Source: Herbiconiux flava (lineage in GTDB: Bacteria > Actinomycetota > Actinomycetes > Actinomycetales > Microbacteriaceae). From it: a stretch of 64,000 nt of DNA. The stretch spans positions 992,001 to 1,056,000 of the forward strand of contig NZ_JACCBM010000001.1 in NCBI RefSeq assembly GCF_013409865.1, read 5' to 3'. This document shows positions 51,474 through 59,798 of this stretch, one piece after another. Below the pieces are notes generated by a model that was given only the letters and a program-made list of their open reading frames with translations, did no database searches and was not told where the DNA came from. The translations under genes and the position numbers were made by a program. Positions within the stretch are counted from its first letter, which is position 1. The number at the start of each line of letters is the position of its first letter.

Positions 51474-52061
51474 ATGAGTGAAGGCGTGCGCGTTCCGTGG
51501 TCGGAGGGTGCGTGGACGCATCCGCCGGTCGACGCCGAGGAGCGGGGAGAGGCGCTCGTCGTCACCGCGGTCGAGGGCAGCGACGCCTGGCGCGAGACGT
51601 ACTACGGCTTCGTGCACGACAGCGAGCACGGTCTGCTCGCGCCGTTCGCGGTCGGCACCGCGATGGAGGTCGAGTTCGAGGCGGAGTTCGCCGAGCAGTT
51701 CGACCAGGCGGGGATGTTCGTGCGGGCATCCGCTGATCGCTGGGTGAAGGTGGGCGTCGAGTTCGCCGACGGGCTGCTGCAGCTGGGCGCCGTGGTGACC
51801 CACGGGCGGTCGGACTGGTCGGTCGCGCCGATGCCCGCGTGGCTCGGGCGGCGGGTGCTCGTGCGGGTGAGCCGCGGCGACGACGCGCTGATCGTGCGGG
51901 CCGCGGTCGACGGCGGGCCCCTGCAGTTCGTGCGTGTGATCCCGTTCGAGGCGTCGCTCGAGGCGCAGGCCGGGCCGCTCGTGGCGGCGCCGACGCGCCC
52001 GGGCCTCACGGTGCGGTTCCTCGCCTGGCGACGCACCCCGGCCGACGTCTCGCTGCACTGA
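51474..52061 (+). CDS. DUF1349 (concanavalin-like) protein
   Basis: A 195-residue beta-sandwich protein. VEGSDAWRETYYGFVHDSEH, QAGMFVRASADRWVKVGVEF and WSVAPMP identify the DUF1349 family, related to concanavalin A-like lectins/glucanases. It is cytoplasmic as read, and the enzymatic role is unknown. TAGCGT six nt before the ATG and no Shine-Dalgarno suggest a leaderless mRNA. Confidence 0.85.
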   Translation: MSEGVRVPWSEGAWTHPPVDAEERGEALVVTAVEGSDAWRETYYGFVHDSEHGLLAPFAVGTAMEVEFEAEFAEQFDQAGMFVRASADRWVKVGVEFADGLLQLGAVVTHGRSDWSVAPMPAWLGRRVLVRVSRGDDALIVRAAVDGGPLQFVRVIPFEASLEAQAGPLVAAPTRPGLTVRFLAWRRTPADVSLH

Positions 52062-52085
52062 CCCCCGCCCGCCGACGTCCTCGGC

Positions 52086-52158
52086 GGCTGAGTCGCGGCA
52101 GATGGTCGCGTTTCGGGCTGAGTCGCGGCGAAATGCGACGCATTGCCGCGACTCAGCC
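52086..52158. repeat. Intergenic palindromic repeat element, copy 2
   Basis: GGCTGAGTCGCGGC occurs directly at 52086-52099 and 52116-52129 and inverted (GCCGCGACTCAGCC) at 52145-52158, a 14-bp perfect arm. The 15-nt spacer contains AATGCG-A-CGCATT, so the second half is almost one continuous palindrome of 43 bp. The layout and sequence match copy 1 at 3.1 kb, including the GAAATGCGAC loop. It lies between the convergent ends of the DUF1349 and SRPBCC genes. Confidence 0.8.
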
Positions 52159-52186
52159 GCCGCCGCCGTTGCGCGCGGGGGCCGCT

Positions 52187-52690
52187 TCAGGGGGCGAGCA
52201 GGGCGTCGAGGCGGCGGTAGCCCTCGACGACGCCGCGCTCCATGCCGTTCTGCACCATGCCGTCGCGCGCCTCGACGCTCGGGAAGACGCTCCAGCCGCG
52301 GATGACCGTGCCGGCGCCGCCCGTGCCGCCGGTGCCGCCCGCCCCGCCGTCGCCCGCCGTGAAGCGGATGCTCTCGAGCGCCACCGAGTCGGGCATCCCC
52401 TCCCACTCGAACGTCTGGATGATCAGCTCCTCGGGCCGCACCGTGTGGAACGACCCGCGGAACGCGAACACGTCGCCCGCCGGGTTCGTGTGCAGGTAGC
52501 GGTAGTGCCCGCCGCTGACGAGGTCGTAGCTCTCCAGGTCGACGTCGTAACCGTCGGGCCCGAGCCACTGCGCCACGAGCAGCGGGTCGGCATACGCGGC
52601 GTAGACGGCGGCGACGGGCGCGTCGAACTCGCGCACGATCTCGATGAACGGCAGGCCCTCGGGGGCCGTGATGGTGGTGGGGTTCGTCAT
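52187..52690 (-). CDS. SRPBCC/AHSA1-like protein
   Basis: A 167-residue START-like lipid/ligand-binding fold: FIEIVREFDAPVAAVYAAYA, DPLLVAQWLGPDGYDV and the C-terminal GWSVFPSVEARDGMVQNGME, followed by RG, are the AHSA1 pattern. A Gly-rich insert lies at ~115-130. The ATG overlaps the stop of the ArsR gene, a very common pairing in which the regulator and SRPBCC protein form a stress-response unit. Confidence 0.88.
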   Translation of the reverse strand: MTNPTTITAPEGLPFIEIVREFDAPVAAVYAAYADPLLVAQWLGPDGYDVDLESYDLVSGGHYRYLHTNPAGDVFAFRGSFHTVRPEELIIQTFEWEGMPDSVALESIRFTAGDGGAGGTGGTGGAGTVIRGWSVFPSVEARDGMVQNGMERGVVEGYRRLDALLAP

Positions 52691-53079
52691 GATTCCTCCT
52701 CCTTCTCCTTCGAAGTCGTGGCGGGGGTGATGGGTTCCGGCGACGCAGGGGCAGCGGATGCTCCGAGCACCCCGTCGAGGCGCCGGAACCGCCGTTCGTG
52801 CTCGAGCCGGTACCCGTCGATCCACGCCGTCAGCCCCTCGAGCGCCGCCGGCGCCAGATGCACCGGCCGCCGCTGCCCGTCGCGGCTGCGCGTGACGAGC
52901 CCGGCCTCCTCGAGCACCCGGATGTGCCGCGACACGGCCTGCACCGTGATCGCGAACGGCTCGGCGAGCGACCCGACCGTCGCGGGCCCTCGGCTGAGGC
53001 GGGCGACGATGCTGCGGCGCACCGGATCGGCCAGCGCGAGGAACGCCCGGTCGAGCGCGGCATCGTCGCGAGCATCCAT
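52687..53079 (-). CDS. ArsR-family regulator paired with SRPBCC protein
   Basis: A 130-residue winged-helix repressor: ALADPVRRSIVARLSRGPAT, then VQAVSRHIRVLEEAGLVTRS. No metal-binding Cys is present, as in other SRPBCC-linked ArsR proteins. The ATG at 53079 is preferred over an upstream TTG. The C-terminus is charged. It is divergent from the LCP gene with AT-rich DNA between. Confidence 0.87.
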   Translation of the reverse strand: MDARDDAALDRAFLALADPVRRSIVARLSRGPATVGSLAEPFAITVQAVSRHIRVLEEAGLVTRSRDGQRRPVHLAPAALEGLTAWIDGYRLEHERRFRRLDGVLGASAAPASPEPITPATTSKEKEEES

Positions 53080-53154
53080 CGTCAACAACTTCGTTTATCA
53101 ACCAATGCGTTGAATATAGCAGTGTGCCAGACTTCTGCAAAGGAGACCCCCACC

Positions 53155-54465
53155 ATGACGAAGAAGACGCCGATCGCGCGCCACGGCCGCCTGCGCAGTC
53201 CCCATCCCCTTCGCGCCGTCGCGACCACCGCGCTCGCCGCCGTCGCGGTGCTCGGGATCAGCGGCGCCACCCTCGGCGCCTACGCCGCCTGGGACGTCAC
53301 GCGGAGCATCCAGACCGTCTCGCTCGTCTCCGATCAGGAGGCCGCGGCTGCCCAGGCGAGTGGCGCTGACGGGGCCGACATCGCAGCCGCAGCCCCCGCC
53401 ATCTCGGCCATCGACGGCGGCGTCAACCTCCTGCTCGTCGGCAGCGACAGCCGCACCGGCCAGGGCGACGCCTACGGCGACGACGAGGGCGCCGAGCTCA
53501 ACGACGTCACGATGCTCATGCACATCGCGCAGGACCACTCGAGCGCCACCGTCGTCAGCTTCCCCCGCGACCTCGTCGTCGACCTCCCCGAGTGCCCCGA
53601 GGGCGGCGGCTACACCGCGCCGATCAACGAGTCGCTCGGCCAGGGCGGCCTCGCCTGCACCGTGCTGACGGTCGAGAGCCTGACCGGGCTGAGCATCCCG
53701 TTCGCGGCCGAGATCCAGTTCAACGGCGTGATCGAGATGTCCAACGCGGTCGGCGGCGTGCCCGTCTGCGTCGCCGAGGTGATCGACGACCCGTTCACCG
53801 GCGTCTACCTCGAACCCGGCACCCACCCGCTGAAAGGGGCGGATGCGCTCGGCTTCCTGCGCACCCGCCACGGCGTCGGCGACGGCAGCGACATCGGCCG
53901 CATCTCCTCGCAGCAGGTCTTCCTCTCCTCCCTCGTGCGCACCGTGAAGAGCGACTCGACCCTCACCGACTTCGGCAAGCTCTACGGCCTCGCCAAGGCC
54001 GCCGCGAGCAACATGACGCTCTCCGACCGGCTGGCCTCGCCCGACACGATGGTCTCCATCGCGCTCGCCCTCAAGGACATGGACCTCTCCAAGGTCACCT
54101 TCGTCGCCTACCCCAACTTCGCCGCCGACTGGGTTCCCGAGGGCAAGGTCGCGCCCGACACCGAGGCGGCCGACATCCTGTTCGCGGCGATCCTGGCCGA
54201 CCAGCCGGTCGCGGTCGCGGCTCCGGGCGGGGTGGCGTCGGTCGTCGATCCGGCTTCGCCGGGGGCTCCGGATGCTGCCGCCCCCGTCGACCCGTCAGCC
54301 CCCGCCGCTCCCGCCGACCCGTCGGCGCCGGTCGATCCCGCGGCCCCCGTCGACCCCGCGGCCCCGGCTCCGGGCACCGTCCTCGCCGACGGATCCACCC
54401 TGCTCCCCGACTCCGTCAAGGGCCAGACCGCCGCCGACTACACCTGCTCGGTGGGCAACGAGTAG
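53155..54465 (+). CDS. LytR-CpsA-Psr (LCP) family cell-wall glycopolymer ligase
   Basis: A 436-residue membrane enzyme that transfers lipid-linked wall polymers to peptidoglycan. It has a basic cytoplasmic tail, one membrane helix (~21-45) and an extracellular LCP domain: LLLVGSDSRTG, ATVVSFPRDLVVDLPE, INESLGQGG, LRTRHGVGDGSDIGR (the pyrophosphate-binding Arg/Asp set). The C-terminal ~80 residues are Ala/Pro/Asp repeats (VDPAAPVDPAAPA) ending in a short conserved tail. The AAGGAG site upstream supports this start. Confidence 0.92.
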   Translation: MTKKTPIARHGRLRSPHPLRAVATTALAAVAVLGISGATLGAYAAWDVTRSIQTVSLVSDQEAAAAQASGADGADIAAAAPAISAIDGGVNLLLVGSDSRTGQGDAYGDDEGAELNDVTMLMHIAQDHSSATVVSFPRDLVVDLPECPEGGGYTAPINESLGQGGLACTVLTVESLTGLSIPFAAEIQFNGVIEMSNAVGGVPVCVAEVIDDPFTGVYLEPGTHPLKGADALGFLRTRHGVGDGSDIGRISSQQVFLSSLVRTVKSDSTLTDFGKLYGLAKAAASNMTLSDRLASPDTMVSIALALKDMDLSKVTFVAYPNFAADWVPEGKVAPDTEAADILFAAILADQPVAVAAPGGVASVVDPASPGAPDAAAPVDPSAPAAPADPSAPVDPAAPVDPAAPAPGTVLADGSTLLPDSVKGQTAADYTCSVGNE

Positions 54466-54469
54466 CGCC

Positions 54470-55153
54470 GTGCCCGAGCTGCTCTGGACCGGCCCCGCCG
54501 ACGGCCCCGTGCTCGTGCTCGCGCACGGCGCCGGCGCGGCGATGGACTCGGACTGGATGAACCGGATGGCGGCCCTCCTCGCCGACCGCGGCGTGCGCGT
54601 CGCCCGCTTCGAGTTCGCGTACATGGCCGCCCGCCGCGGGCCCGACGGACGCCGCAAGCCGCCGCCGAAGGCCGAGACGCTGATGGGCGAGTACCGCGCC
54701 GCCGTCGCGGCGGTGCTTTCGGCCGAACCGGCCGCGCGCCCGGTGCTGATCGGCGGCAAGTCGATGGGCGGCCGCGTCGCCAGCCTCGTCGCCGACGAGC
54801 TGCGGGCCGACGGCGAGGTGCGGGGGCTGGTGTGCCTCGGGTACCCGTTCCATCCACCGGGGCGGCCCGAGAGGCTGCGCACCGCGCACCTGCTCTCGCT
54901 CGCCACGCCGACGCTCGTCTGCCAGGGCACGCGCGACCCGTTCGGCACGGTCGAGGAGGTGCCGGCGTACGGGCTGGCGGCGAGCATCCGCTTCGTCTGG
55001 CTGGAGGACGGCGAGCACGAGTTCAAGCCGCGCGCGAAGCTCTCGGGGCGCACCCACGCCGAGCACCTGACGGCGGCGGCGGATGCGGTGGCCGACTTCG
55101 CGCGAACCGTCGGCTATGATGGCACAGGCGAAAGCCAAGGAGACGTCGCATAG
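54470..55153 (+). CDS. KAT-type alpha/beta hydrolase
   Basis: A 227-residue small hydrolase: LVLAHGAGAAMDSDWM, GGKSMGGRVASLVADEL (nucleophile Ser in GKSMGG), and a C-terminal GEHEFKPR with the catalytic His. Members of this group are of unknown substrate. The GTG follows the LCP stop by 4 nt. The last 15 nt overlap the 5' end of tRNA-Ser(GCU), so the mRNA runs into the tRNA. Confidence 0.85.
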   Translation: MPELLWTGPADGPVLVLAHGAGAAMDSDWMNRMAALLADRGVRVARFEFAYMAARRGPDGRRKPPPKAETLMGEYRAAVAAVLSAEPAARPVLIGGKSMGGRVASLVADELRADGEVRGLVCLGYPFHPPGRPERLRTAHLLSLATPTLVCQGTRDPFGTVEEVPAYGLAASIRFVWLEDGEHEFKPRAKLSGRTHAEHLTAAADAVADFARTVGYDGTGESQGDVA

Positions 55154-55228
55154 TTCGGCCTAGTGCACCACCCTGCTAAGGTGGAGTACCCGTCAAGGGT
55201 ACCGTGGGTTCAAATCCCACCGTCTCCG
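55139..55228 (+). tRNA. tRNA-Ser (anticodon GCU)
   Basis: Class II tRNA. The acceptor GGAGACG pairs with CGTCTCC (55221-55227), discriminator G at 55228; CCA is not encoded (CAC follows). The anticodon stem CCACC/GGTGG holds loop CTGCTAA with GCT at 55175-55177. It has a long variable arm and T-loop GGTTCAAATCC. Its first 15 nt lie inside the hydrolase gene. A terminator follows directly. Confidence 0.95.
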
Positions 55229-55235
55229 CACTGCA

Positions 55236-55270
55236 CCGTCAGATCCCCACGATCTGGCGGTTTTCTTTTT
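55236..55270 (+). terminator. Rho-independent terminator after tRNA-Ser
   Basis: CCGTCAGATC-cccac-GATCTGGCGG forms a 10-bp stem with one G-U pair, followed by TTTTCTTTTT. It is the clearest intrinsic terminator in the window. Confidence 0.9.
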
Positions 55271-55287
55271 GCCCGTGTGCGGCGGGG

Positions 55288-55776
55288 TCAGTACCAGGTG
55301 ACGGTGAAGTTCTTCGGGGCGGCGGTCCGGTCGACCGCGTTGAAGGCGAGGGTGTCCGACGCGGGGTAGTTCAGGTGCTGCGACTGGGGCTGCAGCAGCA
55401 CGGAGTTGCTGATCGCACCGGGGGCCAGGATTCCCGACCAGGAGAGCGTGGTGGACGAGTACACGGTGCGCGTCACGCCCGACCACTGGGGGGTCTCGGC
55501 GATGGCGACGATGAAGAAGTTGTCGGAGTGCTGCACGAACATCCCCGACATGATGACGGACACGGTGCCGGAGAACTCCGTCGTCGACGTGTTCATGATC
55601 GAGAGGTTCACCGAGCTGCGGACGTCGCGGTAGGTGGTCGCCGACTCGGGCGACAGCACCAGGGCGAACGCGAACTCGGTGCTGGCTGCCTCCGCCGGAG
55701 CGGCGACGGCGGCGGCCACCACCGGCACGGACCAGGCGCCCATCGCGAGGACGGAGCGTCGGTTCAGGTCTGGCAC
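55288..55776 (-). CDS. Secreted (Tat-type signal) hypothetical protein
   Basis: A 162-residue exported protein. The N-terminus NRRSVLAMGAWSVPVVAAAV, followed by AAPAEA, has a twin Arg and hydrophobic core of a Tat signal ending at an AxA-like site (~31). The mature part is beta-rich and resembles a single Ig-like domain. I recognise no family. The GTG start has GAGGGAG upstream. Confidence 0.7.
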   Translation of the reverse strand: MPDLNRRSVLAMGAWSVPVVAAAVAAPAEAASTEFAFALVLSPESATTYRDVRSSVNLSIMNTSTTEFSGTVSVIMSGMFVQHSDNFFIVAIAETPQWSGVTRTVYSSTTLSWSGILAPGAISNSVLLQPQSQHLNYPASDTLAFNAVDRTAAPKNFTVTWY

Positions 55777-55879
55777 GGTGGACTCCCTCGCGCAGTGATC
55801 GGGACTGCCCTTCAGGATCGGGCCCGGGCGCTATCCGACACAAGGCCCGGTTGCGGACATGTCCGCTTCCGGGCATGCG

Positions 55880-56272
55880 TCACGGGGTCGGGGTGAAGAA
55901 CTCCAGGGCTGTGCCGTCGGGGTCGGTGAAGCTGAGGGCGGTGCCGTAGTCGGCGTCGACCAGGCCGCTGTGCGCGATGCCGACGGTGTCGAGGTGGGCC
56001 GCCCACGCCTCGAGCTCGGCGCGGTCGGCGACCGCGAGGCCGAGGTGGTCGAGGCCGGGTCGGAACGGGCTGAAGCTCTCGCTCGTCGCGGTGTCGTGCT
56101 GAGTGAGGCCGAGGTTGACGCCGTCGGGCAGGGTGAAGAGCCGTCGGTGCAGGTGCTCGTCGTCGATCCCGCCCGCGGGCGGGAAGCCGAGGACGCGCTC
56201 GTAGAAGGCGGCGGAGGCGGCGAGGTCGCTGACGGTGACGGCGACGTGGTGGATTCCGGTGAACTGGGGCAC
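55880..56272 (-). CDS. VOC family (glyoxalase-fold) protein
   Basis: A 130-residue vicinal-oxygen-chelate protein: FTGIHHVAVTVSDLAASAAF, YERVLGF, PGLDHLGLAVADRAELEAW and DPDGTALEFFTP. The His in HHVAVTV, the His in LDHLGL and the C-terminal Glu are candidate metal ligands. The function (dioxygenase, lyase or resistance) is open. I choose the GTG at 56272, since TACGGT lies 7 nt upstream (leaderless type); a GTG at 56281 is the alternative. Confidence 0.85.
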   Translation of the reverse strand: MPQFTGIHHVAVTVSDLAASAAFYERVLGFPPAGGIDDEHLHRRLFTLPDGVNLGLTQHDTATSESFSPFRPGLDHLGLAVADRAELEAWAAHLDTVGIAHSGLVDADYGTALSFTDPDGTALEFFTPTP

Positions 56273-56356
56273 GCTCGCCACCGTACGCCGGGGCGCGGGC
56301 CGCCGCGGTGGCAGTGGCCGCGCCGCGCATCCACGGTCGACCTCGTGGGGCGGGGG

Positions 56357-57280
56357 TCAGGCGGGGCGCATCGTCGCGGTCGCGCGGGAGGCGAAGGCGC
56401 GGGCCGTGGTGGCGACGGTGCGCTGCATCACCTGCACGGCGCGGGACGGGGTGACGTCGCGCGGCCGGGCGAGGCTGATCGTGCGGGTGAGGGGCGGCCC
56501 CGCGAGGCGCAGCGAGCGGAGGCCCGGGCGGTCGATCAGCACCATCGCCGGCACGATCGCCACGCCGAGGCCGCGCTCGACGAAGCGGAGCACCGCGTCC
56601 ATCTCGGCGCCCTCGAGCACGACATCGGGCGTCAACCCGGCGAGAGCGAAGGCCTCGTCGGTGGCCGCCCGCAGGTCGTAGCTGCGGCTGAAGACGATCT
56701 GGGGCAGCGCGGCCGCCTGCGACAGCGACAGCGTGGCTCCGGGCGCGACCGGGGGAGCCGCCGCCGAGGAGATCAGCACCAGCTCCTCCACGAGCAGCGG
56801 GCTCACGGTGAAGCGCTCGGCGGTGGTCGCGTGCGAGGTCGTGATCAGGGCCAGATCGAGCTCGCCGCCCGCGAGCTGGTCGAGCAGCCGCCGCGAGCCG
56901 TGCTCCGAGAGATGCAGCTCGACGCCGGGGTGCTCGGCGTGGAAGTCCTTCAGCACCTCCGCGACGAGGCTGATGCAGAGGGTCGGGGTGGCCCCGAGGC
57001 GCACCGTGCCGCGCTGGAGGCCGGCGAGTTCGGCGAGTTCGCGTCGCACGGAATCGGCGTCGGCGAGCATCCGCTTCGCCAGGGGCAGGAGTGACTCGCC
57101 GGCCGCCGTGAGGGTGCTGCCGCCGCGGGCGCGCGTGAACAGCTCGGCGCCGAGGTCGTGCTCGAGGGCGGCGATCTGCCGGCTGAGCGAGGGCTGGGCG
57201 AGATGCAGGTTCTCGGATGCGCGGGTGAAGTTGCCCTCGCGGGCCACCTCGGCGAACCCTCGCAACTGATCGAGGTTCAT
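56357..57280 (-). CDS. LysR-type regulator
   Basis: A 307-residue LTTR. The HTH is at 1-60 (MNLDQLRGFAEVAREGNFTR, then QPSLSRQIAALEHDLG), followed by a type 2 periplasmic-binding-like effector domain. It is divergent from the flavoprotein gene by 76 bp containing AACGCT/AGCGTT arms, so it is the likely regulator of that gene and of itself. Confidence 0.92.
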   Translation of the reverse strand: MNLDQLRGFAEVAREGNFTRASENLHLAQPSLSRQIAALEHDLGAELFTRARGGSTLTAAGESLLPLAKRMLADADSVRRELAELAGLQRGTVRLGATPTLCISLVAEVLKDFHAEHPGVELHLSEHGSRRLLDQLAGGELDLALITTSHATTAERFTVSPLLVEELVLISSAAAPPVAPGATLSLSQAAALPQIVFSRSYDLRAATDEAFALAGLTPDVVLEGAEMDAVLRFVERGLGVAIVPAMVLIDRPGLRSLRLAGPPLTRTISLARPRDVTPSRAVQVMQRTVATTARAFASRATATMRPA

Positions 57281-57356
57281 GGCGATAGCTTACGCGCATC
57301 GTCACAACGCTCAAGATGCATTGGAGTAATAAGAGCACCCATCCTAGCGTTGAGGC

Positions 57357-59093
57357 ATGCGCCCCACAGAACGACAGATCTCCACCACCGTGCTCGTCAT
57401 CGGCACGGGCGGCTCCGGCCTCCGCGCCGCCATCGAGCTGGCCGAGGCCGGCGTCGACGTGCTTGCCCTCGGCAAGCGCTCCAAGAGCGACGCCCACACC
57501 TCCCTCGCGGCCGGCGGCATCAACGCCGCGCTCGCGACGATGGACCCCGAGGACAGCTGGCAGCAGCACGCCGCCGACACGCTCAAGGAGTCCTACCTCC
57601 TCGCCAACCCCCATACGGTGCAGATCGTCACCGAGGGCGCCGCGCAGGGCATCGACGACCTCGAGCGCTACGGAATGCCGTTCGCGCGCGAGGGCGACGG
57701 CCGCATCTCGCAGCGCTTCTTCGGCGCGCACACCTACCGCCGCACCGCCTTTGCGGGCGACTACACGGGGCTCGAGATCCAGCGCACGCTGGTGAACCGC
57801 GCCGCGCAGCTGGACGTGCCGATCCTCGACACGGTGTACGTCACGCGCATCCTCGTGAACGACGACGGCGCGGTGTTCGGCGCCTACGGCTTCGACGTCG
57901 AGGACGGCACCCGCTACCTCATCCACGCGGATGCCGTGATCCTCGCCGCCGGCGGACACAACCGCATCTGGCGCCGCACCTCGTCCCGACGCGACGAGAA
58001 CACCGGCGACTCGTTCCGGCTCGCCGTGGAGGCGGGCGGGCGGCTGCGCGACCCGGAGCTGGTGCAGTTCCACCCGAGCGGCATCATCGAGCCCGAGAAC
58101 GCCGCCGGCACGCTGATCAGCGAGGCCGCCCGTGGTGAGGGGGGCATCCTGCGCAACGGTCTCGGCGAGCGGTTCATGCACAAGTACGACCCCGAGCGGC
58201 TCGAGCTCTCGACGCGCGACCGGGTGGCCCTGGCCTGCTACACCGAGATCAAGGAGGGTCGCGGTACGCCGAACGGCGGGGTCTGGCTCGACGTGTCGCA
58301 TCTGCCGCGCGAGACGATCATGACCCGGCTGCCGCGCGTCTACCAGACGATGCTCGAGTTGCAGATGCTCGACATCACGACCGACCCGATCGAGATCGCG
58401 CCCACCGCGCACTACTCGATGGGCGGGGTCTGGGTGCGGCCCGAGGACCACTCGACCGACGTTCCCGGGCTCTACGCCATCGGCGAGGCCTCGTCGGGGC
58501 TGCACGGTGCGAACCGGCTGGGCGGCAACTCCCTGATCGAGCTGCTCGTCTTCGGACGGATCGTCGGGCAGGCTGCAGCAGCGTACTCGAGCGGGCTCAC
58601 GGCGCAGAAGCGCTCGGCCGCGGCGGTCGAGACGGCGCGGTCGGAGATCACGTCGCTCCTCGAGGGCGACGGGCCCGAGAACGTGCGGGCGCTGCAGCGG
58701 GCCATCCGCAACACGATGACCGAGCATGCCGGTGTCGTCCGTGACGAGGAGGGGCTGCGGGCCGGCCTCGCCGAGCTCGACACCATCGAGGCGCGCATCG
58801 GCGACGTGGGCGTGCACCCCGACATCGCCGGGTACCAGGACCTCGCGCACGCCTTCGACCTCAAGTCGGCCGCGCTGGCGGCCCGGGCCACCCTCGAGGC
58901 GGCGCTCGAGCGGCGCGAGACGCGGGGGTGCCACAACCGGAGCGACTACCCGTCGATGGATCCTGCGCTGCAGGTGAACCTGGTGTGGTCGCCGTCGGGT
59001 GGGGTGACGCGGGAGTCGATCCCGGAGATCCCGTCCGAGATCGCGGCGCTGATGGCCGAGGAGGTCTCGGTGGGCGGGAAGCTGCTCGAGTAG
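57357..59093 (+). CDS. Fumarate reductase/succinate dehydrogenase-type flavoprotein (orphan)
   Basis: A 578-residue FAD enzyme of the SdhA/FrdA/NadB family. Seen: FAD-binding VLVIGTGGSGLRAAIELAEA, AAGGINAAL, the catalytic-region LVQFHPSG, TLISEAARGEGG, HYSMGGVWV, GANRLGGNSLIEL and C-terminal RRETRGCHNRSDYP. No iron-sulfur or membrane subunit lies beside it, so it may be a soluble fumarate reductase, an L-aspartate oxidase relative, or an enzyme for a related dicarboxylate under LysR control. Promoter: TTGGAG-N18-TAGCGT, six nt before the ATG (leaderless type). Confidence 0.88.
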   Translation: MRPTERQISTTVLVIGTGGSGLRAAIELAEAGVDVLALGKRSKSDAHTSLAAGGINAALATMDPEDSWQQHAADTLKESYLLANPHTVQIVTEGAAQGIDDLERYGMPFAREGDGRISQRFFGAHTYRRTAFAGDYTGLEIQRTLVNRAAQLDVPILDTVYVTRILVNDDGAVFGAYGFDVEDGTRYLIHADAVILAAGGHNRIWRRTSSRRDENTGDSFRLAVEAGGRLRDPELVQFHPSGIIEPENAAGTLISEAARGEGGILRNGLGERFMHKYDPERLELSTRDRVALACYTEIKEGRGTPNGGVWLDVSHLPRETIMTRLPRVYQTMLELQMLDITTDPIEIAPTAHYSMGGVWVRPEDHSTDVPGLYAIGEASSGLHGANRLGGNSLIELLVFGRIVGQAAAAYSSGLTAQKRSAAAVETARSEITSLLEGDGPENVRALQRAIRNTMTEHAGVVRDEEGLRAGLAELDTIEARIGDVGVHPDIAGYQDLAHAFDLKSAALAARATLEAALERRETRGCHNRSDYPSMDPALQVNLVWSPSGGVTRESIPEIPSEIAALMAEEVSVGGKLLE

Positions 59094-59102
59094 CCTTCGG
59101 GC

Positions 59103-59753
59103 ATGGCTTCCCCCACCGTAACCTGCCCTGGTGGCAGCACCCGCACCGGCTTCACGCGCGCCGATCTCGACGCGTTCCGGGGCCGGTCGATCCCCGACGT
59201 GGTGGGGCCGGCGCCGCGGCTGCTGCTCGTGGGCATCAACCCCGGGCTGCACACCGCAGCCGTGCAGGCGCCGTTCAGTCGGCCGGGCAACCGGTTCTGG
59301 CCGGCGCTGCACCGGGCGGGCATCCTGGATCGTGTCGTCGACGCCTCGGCGGGGCTGCTTCAGGATGACCGTGCCCACCTCTTCGCGCGCGGCGTCGGCA
59401 TCACCACCCTCGTCGCCGGGGCGACCGCGCGGGCCGACGAGCTCACCGCGCAGCAGCTGCGCGACGGAGCCTCGTCGCTCGCCCCGCGCGTCGCCGAGCT
59501 GAGGCCGCGGGTGGTGGCGCTGCTCGGGATCACGACCTTCCGCATCGCGTTCGGGCAGCCGCGCGCCGTCGTCGGACGGCAGCCGGCCGATCTGGCGGGG
59601 GCGGAGCTGTGGGTGGTGCCGAACCCGAGCGGACTGAACGCGCACGAGAGCGTCGACTCGCTCGCGGCGGCGTATCGGGCGGTGGCTGTGGCGGCCGGGA
59701 TCGACGTCTACCCCGTGCCGGATCCCTCCGTCGCGCGCGGGGCCGGAACGTAG
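59103..59753 (+). CDS. mug: Mismatch-specific uracil/thymine DNA glycosylase (Mug/TDG)
   Basis: A 216-residue DNA repair enzyme that removes U or T opposite G. The active-site motif LLLVGINPGLHTA (catalytic Asn) and the DNA-intercalating VPNPSGLNAH are clear; FSRPGNRFWPALHRAG is also family-specific. The -10-like TAGCCT, six nt before the ATG, includes the TAG stop of the upstream flavoprotein gene. Confidence 0.92.
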   Translation: MASPTVTCPGGSTRTGFTRADLDAFRGRSIPDVVGPAPRLLLVGINPGLHTAAVQAPFSRPGNRFWPALHRAGILDRVVDASAGLLQDDRAHLFARGVGITTLVAGATARADELTAQQLRDGASSLAPRVAELRPRVVALLGITTFRIAFGQPRAVVGRQPADLAGAELWVVPNPSGLNAHESVDSLAAAYRAVAVAAGIDVYPVPDPSVARGAGT

Positions 59754-59798
59754 TCGCAAGGGCTTCCGCGCGGGGGAGTCGGGGTGCCATCGTGGAGG

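Noticed and set aside
52187..53140. A 317-codon frame that seemed to fuse an upstream region with the SRPBCC protein
   Set aside because: The first part is out-of-frame translation of the ArsR gene; a proper ATG with ATGA overlap starts the SRPBCC protein at 52690.
55139..55228. tRNA-Ser as an attachment site of an integrated element
   Set aside because: No integrase and no second copy of the tRNA 3' end are visible nearby; the genes on both sides look chromosomal.
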